This document shows, in pieces, positions 16,852 through 24,799 of a stretch of DNA of 64,000 bases. Both the position numbers and the translations under genes were made by a program. Below the pieces are notes generated by a model. It was not told the origin of the DNA. It searched no databases and worked only from the letters and a program-made list of their open reading frames with translations. The number at the start of each line of letters is the position of its first letter. The stretch's first letter is position 1. This DNA comes from Bin87 sp965203195 (lineage in GTDB: Bacteria; Chloroflexota; Dehalococcoidia; Lucifugimonadales; UBA3495), in contig OZ241860.1 in NCBI GenBank assembly GCA_965203195.1, forward strand, positions 1,736,001 through 1,800,000, in the 5' to 3' direction.

Positions 16852-17715
16852 ATGATCAGGATTGTATCCTGGAACATGGCCGGCCGCCGCCACCGGCGCC
16901 CGGACGGCAGCCCCGCCCCCTGGCACATACTGGCGGCAATGGACGCCGACATCGCCCTGTTGCAGGAAGCCCGCCCGCCGCCCGATGACATTCCCGCCGA
17001 CCGGTTTGACATTGACCCGTCCCCCTGGGCCACAGCCGGCTTCAATACGAACTGGAAAGCGGCGGTAGTACGGCTGTCCGACCGGGTCAAAGTGGACTGG
17101 ATCCCCGCCGCTGAAATCGGGCAAAACGAGCTATTTGAGGTCAGCCGGCCGGGTACGCTGGCCGCCGCCGTCTTTACTCCGGTGGATGGCAGCGGCGAGC
17201 CCGTCGGCGAACCCCTTATTGCGGCGTCTATGTACGGCAACTGGGAATACCCGCACCGGATTACAGGCAAAGATCTCAAAAATTGGGAATGGGGCGATGT
17301 GTCGGCGCATCGCATCATATCCGACTTGTCGCGGCTGATTGGGCATCCCGTCAACCACCGCATCATTGCCGCCGGCGATCTCAACATTATGCACGGCTAC
17401 GGGGAGGGCGGCGATGAATACGCCGCCGCCCGTTATGCCACCGTCTTTGACCGGATGGAAGCGATGGGCCTGCCCTTTGTCGGCCCACAATACCCCAACG
17501 GCCGGCAGGCGGAGCCCTGGCCCGCCGAACTGCCACCGGACAGCAAAAACGTGCCTACCTTCTACTGGGGGAACGACCTTACAACCGCCTACCGGCAGCT
17601 GGATTTCGTCTTTGCTTCCGCCGGGATGAAAGACGCCATATCGGCGCGCGCCCTGAACGGCCCGGACGAATGGGGGCCCAGCGACCACTGCCGCGTCGTC
17701 ATAGATGTGCGGTAA
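16852..17715 (+). CDS. Endonuclease/exonuclease/phosphatase-family hydrolase
   Basis: 287 aa. EEP-fold metal-dependent phosphodiesterase: N-terminal IRIVSWNMAG (Asn), ADIALLQEARPP (Glu), AAGDLNIMHGYGE (Asp, Asn) and GPSDHCRVVIDV (Asp-His) supply the catalytic set. GGGAGG is present upstream. No signal peptide, so a cytoplasmic enzyme. Substrate (DNA, lipid or nucleotide phosphodiester) cannot be told from the sequence. It starts 24 bases after the MFS stop and may be cotranscribed. Confidence 0.88.
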   Translation: MIRIVSWNMAGRRHRRPDGSPAPWHILAAMDADIALLQEARPPPDDIPADRFDIDPSPWATAGFNTNWKAAVVRLSDRVKVDWIPAAEIGQNELFEVSRPGTLAAAVFTPVDGSGEPVGEPLIAASMYGNWEYPHRITGKDLKNWEWGDVSAHRIISDLSRLIGHPVNHRIIAAGDLNIMHGYGEGGDEYAAARYATVFDRMEAMGLPFVGPQYPNGRQAEPWPAELPPDSKNVPTFYWGNDLTTAYRQLDFVFASAGMKDAISARALNGPDEWGPSDHCRVVIDVR

Positions 17716-17750
17716 GCGCCACAGCGATAGATAGCAGGAGAGGGATAGCT

Positions 17751-18560
17751 ATGCCCCACTACATCTGCCGCACCTGCGGCGTCCAGCACGCCGCCTCCCC
17801 GCAGCCGCCGCCCGAATGCGCCATCTGCCAGGATGAACGCCAGTACATCGGCTGGAACGGCCAGCAGTGGACGACCCTGGACGAAATGCGCGCCGAGGGC
17901 TACCGGACGGACATCCGCGCCCTGGAGCCGGGGCTGACGGGCATCGGCATCAACCCCAGCTTTTCCATCGGGCAGCGGGCCCTGCTGGCGCAGACCCCCG
18001 CCGGCAATGTAATGTACGACTGCATCAGCTACATTGACGACGCCGGCATCGCCGCCGTGCGGGAGCTGGGGGGCATTGCCGCCATCGTAATGTCGCATCC
18101 CCATTTTTACGACGGCATGGTGGAATGGGCGCGCGCTTTTGACGCCGCCATCTACATTCCCGAGGCCGACCGGCAGTGGGTAATGCGCCCCGATGAGGCC
18201 ATCCGCTACTGGGACGGGCAGCCGCTGGAACTGGCGCCGGGCGTCACGCTGATCCAAACGGGCGGCCATTTTGACGGCAGCGCGGTACTGCACTGGGCCG
18301 CCGGCGCCGGCGGCAAGGGCGCGCTGTTCGTGGGCGACAGCATTACCGTAGTTCCCGACCGCCGCTATGTCAGCTTTATGTACAGCTACCCCAACCTGAT
18401 ACCGCTGCCGGAAGCTACGGTGCGGCAGGTAGTGGCGGCGGTGGAACCCTACCAATTTGACCGCATCTACGGCGGCTGGTGGGACCGGAATGTGCTCACG
18501 GGGGCGAAAGAGGCGGTGCGATTGTCTATGGAGCGGTACATCCGACAGATACGGGGGTAG
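17751..18560 (+). CDS. MBL-fold metallo-hydrolase with N-terminal zinc ribbon
   Basis: 269 aa, start chosen by AGGAGAGGG and the downstream Cys pattern. A short zinc ribbon (CRTCGVQH...PECAICQDE, residues 5-25, two CxxC pairs) precedes a metallo-beta-lactamase domain with MSHPHFYDGM (the HxHxxD metal motif), QTGGHFDGS and FVGDSITVV. Related proteins are found as generic hydrolases; the ribbon resembles a rubredoxin-like knuckle. Cytoplasmic. Substrate not predictable. Confidence 0.87.
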   Translation: MPHYICRTCGVQHAASPQPPPECAICQDERQYIGWNGQQWTTLDEMRAEGYRTDIRALEPGLTGIGINPSFSIGQRALLAQTPAGNVMYDCISYIDDAGIAAVRELGGIAAIVMSHPHFYDGMVEWARAFDAAIYIPEADRQWVMRPDEAIRYWDGQPLELAPGVTLIQTGGHFDGSAVLHWAAGAGGKGALFVGDSITVVPDRRYVSFMYSYPNLIPLPEATVRQVVAAVEPYQFDRIYGGWWDRNVLTGAKEAVRLSMERYIRQIRG

Positions 18561-18591
18561 CCGGATTACCTCTCCACGTCAGTGCCGTGCG

Positions 18592-18831
18592 CTACAGAGA
18601 TTCCAGTTCGGCGCGGAACACGTCTGCGTTGGCGCCATCGTAATCCAGCGCCTCCAGAACAACCTCCCAAGGAATCGGTCCGTAGCTGAAATCCAATACC
18701 AGGCAATGGATCGGGTCCCCAGGGTAGTTCCGATCGAGGTACACTGCCCGGCCGTTGAATTCGGCAACGATGTCGTACCCCATCTGAGTGAGTACCGCGC
18801 CGGCTTGCTCTCGGCTTATAGCGTCAGACAC
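18592..18831 (-). CDS. HicA-like small protein (possible toxin), divergent
   Basis: 79 aa from a GTG at 18831 that overlaps the stop of the upstream HicB-like gene by 8 bases (GTGTCTGA). The layout (REQAGAVLTQMGYDIVAE, a beta strand pair, then a C-terminal helix VLEALDYDGANADVFRAEL) is HicA-like, but the Gly-Ser-His catalytic segment of HicA reads FNGRAVY, so RNase activity is doubtful. The pairing with a HicB-like gene is the main support. A longer reading from 18903 has no start support. Confidence 0.4.
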   Translation of the reverse strand: MSDAISREQAGAVLTQMGYDIVAEFNGRAVYLDRNYPGDPIHCLVLDFSYGPIPWEVVLEALDYDGANADVFRAELESL

Positions 18832-19144
18832 TGGCAGCAACCTCCACAGGGAGGCTAACGGGCAGCGTGTGGCGTGCCGAAGTGGGATGACCACCGATTT
18901 CAATCACGCTGTTCTTGACCCCGTGCGCGTCCAGGTAGCGCCGGAAGCGCGCCAATCCGACCTCGTTCACCACAGCCTGCGCAAAGAACTTCAGCGTCTC
19001 GTCAACGCGCTCGCGCACCGCGTGTTCAGTCGCCCCGTACACGGTCATTCCCGGCGGTTCAACGTAGGCCGCCCACCTGTCCCCCCAGTCCTGCAAGCGG
19101 ATCTGGGCGTCGAAATTGATGATTGCGTTATGTTGTCCCATCAT
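18824..19144 (-). CDS. HicB-like antitoxin-type protein
   Basis: 106 aa. The N-terminal half (INFDAQIRLQDWGDRWAAYVEPPGMTVYGATEHAVRERVDETLKFF, read in overlapping parts) has the strand-strand-helix pattern of HicB partial RNase H folds. The C-terminal half (ARFRRYLDAHGVKNSVIEIG) is not a recognised DNA-binding domain. The ATG at 19144 has AGGAG 9 bases upstream. First gene of the pair; autoregulation is typical of the family, not shown here. Confidence 0.5.
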   Translation of the reverse strand: MMGQHNAIINFDAQIRLQDWGDRWAAYVEPPGMTVYGATEHAVRERVDETLKFFAQAVVNEVGLARFRRYLDAHGVKNSVIEIGGHPTSARHTLPVSLPVEVAASV

Positions 19145-19180
19145 AATGCTGAACTCCTGTCGCGATAAACGCGTGGTTAC

Positions 19181-19207
19181 ACTATACCACAGCGGGGAGG
19201 ATGTCAA
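19181..19207 (-). promoter_or_regulatory. Promoter of the HicBA-like pair
   Basis: TTGACA (19202-19207) and TATAGT (19181-19186) on the minus strand, spacer 15 bases, 37 bases upstream of the hicB-like ATG. The hexamers are close to consensus; the spacer is short. It overlaps the ribosome site and start of the divergent aldo/keto reductase gene. Confidence 0.5.
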
Positions 19208-19211
19208 CGCT

Positions 19212-20042
19212 ATGGAACGCAAACCGCTGGGCGCATCCGGCGTAACGGCGCCCGAAATCGGCCTCGGCACCTGGCGCTACGCCGGCGGGTCGGAACCCCT
19301 GCGCCGGGGCATCGCCCTGGGCGCCAACTTTATTGACACCGCCGAAATGTACCGCACCGAGGACGCCGTGGGCGCGGCCATCGCCGGCATCCGCGCGCAG
19401 ACTTTCGTCGCCACCAAAGTGCTGGGCAGCAACCTGCGCTACGACGCCGTGCGCCGCGCCGCCGACCGCAGCCTGCGACTGCTGGCCATCGACCGCATTG
19501 ACCTCTACCAAATCCACTGGCCCAACCCGTCCGTTCCCATCGCCGAAACTATGCGGGCCATGGCCGGCCTGGCCGACGAGGGCCTGGTGGCGCAGATCGG
19601 CGTCAGCAACTTTTCCGTCGCCGATTTGACGGCGGCGCAGGCGGCGCTGCCCAATCACCCCATCGTGTCCAACCAGATTCTGTACAACCTGCGCCGCCGC
19701 CGCGCCGAGCGGGATGTCATACCCTACTGCCGGGAAAACAATATTGCGATTATCGCCTACTCGCCCCTGCATGAGGGGGAACTGGCCGGCGGCGGCAACG
19801 GCGGCGGACGGCTGCGCCGGGCTTTGGGGATGAACCGGGAACACCAGGTTCTGGCGGATATTGCTGCCGCAACGGGCAAAACCGTGGCCCAGGTGGCCCT
19901 CAACTGGGTTGCCGACCAGCCGGGCGTCATCGCCATCCCCAAGTCGGACAGCGTGGCGCGCACCGAGGCCAACTGCGCCGCATCGGGCTGGCATCTTGCC
20001 GCCGAACAGCGGCAGGCGCTGGAACGGGCGTTTCCGGTCTAG
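19212..20042 (+). CDS. Aldo/keto reductase
   Basis: 276 aa. NADPH-dependent (alpha/beta)8 barrel with the AKR tetrad: Asp and Tyr in FIDTAEMYRTE, Lys in VATKVLG, and His in YQIHWPNPS. Cofactor-binding IPKSDSVARTEANC lies near the C-terminus. A short Gly/Asn insert (AGGGNGGGRLR) occurs around residue 197. The start at 19212 (GGGGAGG upstream) gives the standard family length. Substrate unknown. Confidence 0.92.
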   Translation: MERKPLGASGVTAPEIGLGTWRYAGGSEPLRRGIALGANFIDTAEMYRTEDAVGAAIAGIRAQTFVATKVLGSNLRYDAVRRAADRSLRLLAIDRIDLYQIHWPNPSVPIAETMRAMAGLADEGLVAQIGVSNFSVADLTAAQAALPNHPIVSNQILYNLRRRRAERDVIPYCRENNIAIIAYSPLHEGELAGGGNGGGRLRRALGMNREHQVLADIAAATGKTVAQVALNWVADQPGVIAIPKSDSVARTEANCAASGWHLAAEQRQALERAFPV

Positions 20043-20141
20043 GGCGTATCCAGGGCGTCCGGGCCGCGCCGTCCGCAAAGCCGGCACCTCCTGTTGTCGG
20101 CGCCATCTGTTGCCGGCAAGCGTCTGTTGCCGGCGGCCGAG

Positions 20142-20801
20142 TTACAGGCTATAGCTGCCGATGACCTGCCACTGCAAATCGGCGGCCCACCGCCCGTTGG
20201 ACCAGTCCTCGCCGGCGGCAGCGGAGCGGAACCGGGTCAGCGACAGCTGCCAGGCGCGGGTGATTTGCGACACTTTCAGATCGTCGGTAACGGCGCGGGC
20301 GAATTCCAGGGCGCTGTCAAATACGGAATCGGGCAGATCAGCGTGGGACAGCAGCGCAATCTGCGGCGGGAAATCGGGGCCGAAAACGCGGCGGTCACCG
20401 CCCACGGCGGGATGGCGTTCCAGCAAATCGGCCACCAGCGACTGTAGCCGGTACAGCGACTCGTTGACCACCTCCGGCGAAAAGTCCACCCATATATTGC
20501 CGTCGGACGGCGCCGGGCGGGTTGCCGTAATGCCCCGGTTGAACAGGGGGAAACGGGGCGAAACCCGGCGGTAGCGTTCCGCCAGCCGTTCCAGCTCGGC
20601 GGCCAGCCGCTGCTCCCCCGTTCCGGCATCAGCGCCAGCATCGGCGGAGTCCAGGGGGAAGTAGTCCGACAGGGGCATACGGAGGCTGTGCATCTCCGCC
20701 GCCCAGCAGGCGTACTGGCCGCAGATCAGCTGCCGGGCCCGGTAAGCGCGGGCCGTAAAATCGGGGTCGGCGAGCAGGCTCACGCCGTAGCGAATGGACA
20801 T
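20142..20801 (-). CDS. Hypothetical protein, weakly 2'-5' RNA ligase/2H-like
   Basis: 219 aa from ATG 20801. N-terminus SIRYGVSLLADPDFTARAYR and AAEMHSLRMPLSDYFPL resemble proteins annotated as 2'-5' RNA ligase-like, but only one His-hydrophobic motif (HSLRM) is seen and the second His-x-Thr/Ser is not evident. The frame is open to 21008 but the extra N-terminus is low-complexity Arg-rich sequence. The call is therefore tentative; neighbours give no hint. Confidence 0.5.
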   Translation of the reverse strand: MSIRYGVSLLADPDFTARAYRARQLICGQYACWAAEMHSLRMPLSDYFPLDSADAGADAGTGEQRLAAELERLAERYRRVSPRFPLFNRGITATRPAPSDGNIWVDFSPEVVNESLYRLQSLVADLLERHPAVGGDRRVFGPDFPPQIALLSHADLPDSVFDSALEFARAVTDDLKVSQITRAWQLSLTRFRSAAAGEDWSNGRWAADLQWQVIGSYSL

Positions 20802-21065
20802 CGCGCCACACCCCCCGGACGCCAGTTGAAACAGGATTGAACAGACCCGCACGGGCCGGGCCGGCGGCATCCGGCGCGCTGGCGCCAAATGATGCTGCCC
20901 GCCATCGCCCCGGCAAAAGAGCCCTGCCCGCGCGCCCGGCCATTCTAGCGCCAATCGCCGCGGCCGGATAGACGCGCCGGCGCCTTTGCCCCAGCCGATT
21001 TTGCCCACGACTTTTGCTCCCGGCTTTTTACCTCCGATTCTTGCCTCTGGGCATCAGGGAGCACC

Positions 21066-21878
21066 TTATGCGCCGGCCCGGAGTTCCACCGTTTCCGACC
21101 CGCCGTACTGGGCCATAAACCGCCGGATGGCGCCAAAATACTGCCGGTAGCCCACATACATCAGGTCGTTGTGGCCGGCTCCGGGGATAATCTCCAGATG
21201 CTTGTGGCGGCTCCGCAGGCTGTGGAACATCGCCACGGCGTCGGCCAGCGGCGCCGCCTCGTCCCACTGCCCGTGCAGGACCAGCGCCGGGATGGCGATG
21301 GACGCCGCCTTGTCCCGGTAGGCGGCCTCCAGGGCTTGCGCCGTTGCCGGCGGCTGGCCCAGGGTGAACTGCCCCAGGGCGGGCCGCCCGCTTTCAATAA
21401 TGACGCCGCTGATGCGGTCGGATGCGGCAGTGGCCAGCTCAAAAGCGGCGTGGCGCCCCATAGAACGGCCCATAACGAACAGCGGCCCGGCAAAGCGCAG
21501 TTCCGACATCGTATTGCGCAGCCAGTCCAAAAGGCGGCGGGCGTCGTTGAGCAGGGCGGTGAAGGCCGGCGCGCCGCCCGATGCCCCGTAGCCCCGGTAA
21601 TCGGCGACGAAAAAGTTGACGCCGATGGCGTTATAGAGCGGGGCGATGTCGTCATAGGCGGCCACGGTTTCGCCGTTGCCGTAAAAGAACAGCAGGGTGG
21701 GGTTGTCGCGCCCGACGGCAAAGAAGCGGGCCGACAGCGGCACCCCGTCGGCCACGGTTACGGCGTAGTCCACCGCCCCCGGCGGCGTATCCGTCCACAG
21801 CCGGCGGGGATGGAAAGAGCGGGCCGTGGCGGCGGGATTGTCCAGCAGGGAATAGTCAACGGTGGCAGTCATATACAA
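21066..21878 (-). CDS. Alpha/beta hydrolase
   Basis: 270 aa. Serine hydrolase fold: FFYGNGETVAAYDD (oxyanion region), ADYRGYGASGG, the nucleophile elbow GRSMGRHAAF (Ser), Asp in LHGQWDEAAPL and His in IPGAGHNDLM. The family is close to BAAT/S9-like hydrolases that lack a signal peptide. The start overlaps the vsr stop by about 10 bases, so it follows dcm-vsr in one transcript; a functional link is not obvious. Confidence 0.87.
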   Translation of the reverse strand: MYMTATVDYSLLDNPAATARSFHPRRLWTDTPPGAVDYAVTVADGVPLSARFFAVGRDNPTLLFFYGNGETVAAYDDIAPLYNAIGVNFFVADYRGYGASGGAPAFTALLNDARRLLDWLRNTMSELRFAGPLFVMGRSMGRHAAFELATAASDRISGVIIESGRPALGQFTLGQPPATAQALEAAYRDKAASIAIPALVLHGQWDEAAPLADAVAMFHSLRSRHKHLEIIPGAGHNDLMYVGYRQYFGAIRRFMAQYGGSETVELRAGA

Positions 21879-22402
21879 ACCGGCTCGCCGGGGTTGGCGA
21901 CGGCGCTTTCCGCCGGCGCGGCATCAGCAGGGGCTATATTAGCAGGGGCTACATCAGCAGGGGCGGCGGTTGCTACCGAGGCGGCCCGTCCCGGCTGGCC
22001 CAGAAAATCAATCAGACGCGCCGTTGCGGTGGACAGATCTTGCAGCTCGCACTCCCAAACCGTGGCTACCGCCCAGCCCTGTTCGTCCAGGCGGGCAATG
22101 TTGCGGGCATCGCGGGCGTGGTTGCGTTCCAGCTTGGCGACCCAGTAGGCGCGGTTGGTGGCGGGGATGCGGACTTTGGGGCAGCCGGCATGGCGGTGCC
22201 AGAAGCAGCCGTTGACGAACACCACCTTGCGCCGGGAAGGGAACACCAGGTCGGGGCGGCCGGGCAGGTCGGCACGGTGCAGGCGGTAGCGATAGCCGAG
22301 GCCATGCAGCAGCCGGCGCACGCGCAGCTCCGGTTTCATCCCCTTGGATTTGACCCGCGCCATAATGCGGCTGCGAACTTCGGGGGATACGGTATCAGCC
22401 AT
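21869..22402 (-). CDS. vsr: Very short patch repair endonuclease
   Basis: 177 aa. Vsr nicks 5' of T in T:G mismatches left by deamination of 5-methylcytosine. RSRIMARVKSKGMKPELRVRR, the catalytic Asp in GRPDLVFPSRRKVVFVNG, GCFWHRHAGC and the WVAKLERN helix match the family. The C-terminus carries a repetitive Ala-Pro tail (APADVAPANIAPADAAPAES) beyond the usual end. The ATG at 22402 has GGAGG 6 bases upstream. It follows the cytosine methylase, the classic Dcm-Vsr partnership. Confidence 0.93.
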   Translation of the reverse strand: MADTVSPEVRSRIMARVKSKGMKPELRVRRLLHGLGYRYRLHRADLPGRPDLVFPSRRKVVFVNGCFWHRHAGCPKVRIPATNRAYWVAKLERNHARDARNIARLDEQGWAVATVWECELQDLSTATARLIDFLGQPGRAASVATAAPADVAPANIAPADAAPAESAVANPGEPVCI

Positions 22403-22427
22403 AGCGCGCCTCCGCACTACACAAATG

Positions 22428-23552
22428 TCACCCAATCATCAGCGTAGCCGATGCTGGCCGGAACTCGCTGCGGGGCAAGCGTCCCCGGTTTGCGGATTGC
22501 AAAGGGACGCGCGGAGCCTCCTGACGGCAATCGAATAGACGATGTTGCTTGCGAGCGACCGGATTATGGAGTCCGGTATCCGCCTCGGCGGGTATGGCGT
22601 GGGGGTGTTCCAGCCGCCCCGCAATCGCGGCACGTGATAGACCATTTTGCACTGCCTCCAAAACTGCCTGCACCATCGGAACTGGTACGGCGTTGCCGGT
22701 CTGCTTGCGGATCTGCTGGTAGGTTCCGGGCAGTTCAAACCATTCCGGGAAGCCTTGCAGACGGAGCATTTCCCGGGGGGTCAGCCGTCTTTCGCCGTTG
22801 ACCAGCAGGTAGTTATAGGACGCTCCGGCGCGCAGGGCGCAGGAAAAGGGATGGCTGGACACATTGCCGCCCTTGTTTTCGTGCCAGATTGACACTTCGT
22901 AAGGGCTTTGATGGCTGGCCTGCCGCTTGCGCCGGATGGCGTCGCTGGCGTAATAGGCCGCCGGGGCGGCGTCCTCCAGGATTGACGACAGCGGGGCATA
23001 AGCGCCGGCCGGCCGGGGCCAGGCGAAGGGAATGGAATGGTCGCGAAAGCCGACTATTATCGTACGCTCGCGCTTTTGAGGCAGCCCGAAGTCCAAAGCG
23101 TTGAGGACTTTCCAGTCGGCGCGGTAGCCCAGATCGTTCAACCGGGCAATAATGGCATCCATAGTCCGGCCCCGGTTGTGGGTGGAGAGCTGGCGCACGT
23201 TCTCCAGCACAAAGGCGGCCGGCTCCCTGGCGGCGAGCACTGCGGCCAGGTTGAAAAACAGAGTGCCGCGTTCGTCGGCGAAGCCGCGCATAGCCCCGAT
23301 GATGCTGAAGGGCTGGCAGGGGAAGCCGGCCAGGAGAACATCGTGGTCGGGGACGGAGGCCGGCTCAAATCGGGTGATGTCGCCGGCGGGTTCAATGCCG
23401 AAGTTGCGCCGGTAGGCCCGGCGGGCCGCGGCGTCAATGTCGCAGGCGAAAACGCACCGCATACCCAGGCGGGCCGCGGCCACGTGAAAGCCGCCGATGC
23501 CGCAGAACAGGTCCGCAAACGCCAGCGGCGGGTTGTTGTCTGTGTACGCCAT
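22428..23552 (-). CDS. dcm: DNA (cytosine-5-)-methyltransferase
   Basis: 374 aa. C5 methylase with motif I FADLFCGIGGFHVAA, motif IV GFPCQPFS (catalytic Cys), motif VI FVLENVRQL, motif VIII QKRERTIIVGF and motif X QIRKQTGNAVPVPM. The target-recognition region lies at about 200-300. A low-GC C-terminal tail follows motif X. Start ATG 23552; the upstream frame to 23639 overlaps the promoter. No cognate nuclease is adjacent; with vsr it may be a solitary methylation-repair pair. Confidence 0.93.
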   Translation of the reverse strand: MAYTDNNPPLAFADLFCGIGGFHVAAARLGMRCVFACDIDAAARRAYRRNFGIEPAGDITRFEPASVPDHDVLLAGFPCQPFSIIGAMRGFADERGTLFFNLAAVLAAREPAAFVLENVRQLSTHNRGRTMDAIIARLNDLGYRADWKVLNALDFGLPQKRERTIIVGFRDHSIPFAWPRPAGAYAPLSSILEDAAPAAYYASDAIRRKRQASHQSPYEVSIWHENKGGNVSSHPFSCALRAGASYNYLLVNGERRLTPREMLRLQGFPEWFELPGTYQQIRKQTGNAVPVPMVQAVLEAVQNGLSRAAIAGRLEHPHAIPAEADTGLHNPVARKQHRLFDCRQEAPRVPLQSANRGRLPRSEFRPASATLMIG

Positions 23553-23584
23553 AGTCGTGCCGAACACCCCTTGCGATGGCTGTA

Positions 23585-23614
23585 TCAGTACCACAGCGGC
23601 GGGAATGTTGTCAA
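23585..23614 (-). promoter_or_regulatory. Promoter of dcm-vsr
   Basis: TTGACA at 23609-23614 and TACTGA at 23585-23590 on the minus strand, spacer 18 bases, 33 bases upstream of the dcm ATG. The spacer end CCGCTGTGGTA resembles that of the hicB-like promoter. An AT-rich block lies further upstream (23637-23690). Confidence 0.5.
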
Positions 23615-23782
23615 GGCATACGCTTGCGGTTGCGTACAATTATTATAATTGGTATTAATCTATGCGAGTTTTTATCAAATACACGTATGCTCAAGTGTCA
23701 ATCATTAGCCTGGCGCAGGCAGCGTTGCATTTCAGGTGGTTTGCTCTACTTCGTCATCATTCATTCCTCCGCGCTCTGTGAT

Positions 23783-24799
23783 TCACCGGCCGCCGGCGTC
23801 CGCCAGCGCCGTCGCCAGTTCCGCCAGCGTGGCAAAGCCCTCAAAGCGGTGGCGGATGACGCCGTTCCGGTCCAGGACGAACACCCACGATTCGTTAGTC
23901 CAGCCGGGGAGCTGCGTAAAGCCCCATTCCGCCGCCGCCGGCACCAGCTGCGCCCGGCTCAAGTCGCCCTGTATTTCCTGGGGGTTGTCGTACAGCTCAA
24001 TGTGGATGTAGTTGGCGGCGTCGGGATGGGCGGCGCGCAGTTCGGACACCGTGTCCACCTGCGGGCCGCAGGTGGGGCTGGTGCAGAAAGCGGGCGTGGC
24101 GAATACGATGACGCTGGGCCGCCCGGAGGCGAGGGCGTCGGCTACCGACAGCCGGTACAGGTCCGCGTCCGGTTCGTAGGCGGTAGATAGTTCCGCCAGT
24201 TCCAGGCCGGCGGCCAGCGTTTTGGTGGCGCTGGCCGGCGGCGTATCGCCGATGGAGGGGATGGGGGCGTCGGCCAGGGCCACTACGGGGATTATGGCCT
24301 GGCCGGGTACATCGCCGCCGATGGGGTCAACGGTGAGCACATATTCCCCCGGGCGGGGGAAGGCAACGGGGGCGCTGTACGAACCCCGCACGCCGTAGGG
24401 CCATTCGTGGTAGTCGGCGACAACCTGCGCCGGGGGGACCGTTCCGTCCCGGCGGGCTACGGAGATTTGCGCCTGGGGGACGTTCACCAGCGCTTTGGGC
24501 GTGCTCAACAGGAACGCCACCCGCTGGGTGCCCGTTTCCAGCACTTTGGTCGCCAGATGCGATTGGATGGCGCCGGCGTCGGCATTGGCTCCGTCCGCTG
24601 CCGTTGGCGCCGCTATGACCAGGGCGGTGGTTGCGGCGGGCGGCGCCGGGGTAGGCGGGGATGGCGCACCGGCATTGCCGCCGCTGCCTCCGCCGCCGCA
24701 GGCGACCGCCAGCGCCAGCAGCAGTGTTAGCATTAGCGGCAGGCGCGCCAGGCCCGCCGTCAACCGCAGTCCGGTCGGTATTGTTGTCGGCGCCGGCAT
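23783..24799 (-). CDS. Lipoprotein with C-terminal thioredoxin-like domain
   Basis: 338 aa. Lipobox ALAVACGG (Cys about 34), Pro/Ala linker, an Ig-like middle (about 85-190, QRVAFLLSTPKALVNVPQA, PRPGEYVLTVDP) and a thioredoxin-fold end with SVIVFATPAFCTSPTCGPQV (Cys-x4-Cys) and ESWVFVLDRNGVIRHRFEG. Probably a periplasm-side or surface redox protein. The start codon overlaps the stop of the preceding gene (TGATG), so the two are translationally coupled. Confidence 0.85.
   Translation of the reverse strand: MPAPTTIPTGLRLTAGLARLPLMLTLLLALAVACGGGGSGGNAGAPSPPTPAPPAATTALVIAAPTAADGANADAGAIQSHLATKVLETGTQRVAFLLSTPKALVNVPQAQISVARRDGTVPPAQVVADYHEWPYGVRGSYSAPVAFPRPGEYVLTVDPIGGDVPGQAIIPVVALADAPIPSIGDTPPASATKTLAAGLELAELSTAYEPDADLYRLSVADALASGRPSVIVFATPAFCTSPTCGPQVDTVSELRAAHPDAANYIHIELYDNPQEIQGDLSRAQLVPAAAEWGFTQLPGWTNESWVFVLDRNGVIRHRFEGFATLAELATALADAGGR

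Noticed and set aside
18457..18858. Plus-strand open frame over the HicA-like gene
   Set aside because: Overlaps the end of the MBL hydrolase out of frame and has no ribosome site; the minus-strand pair has promoter, coupling and family-like pattern.
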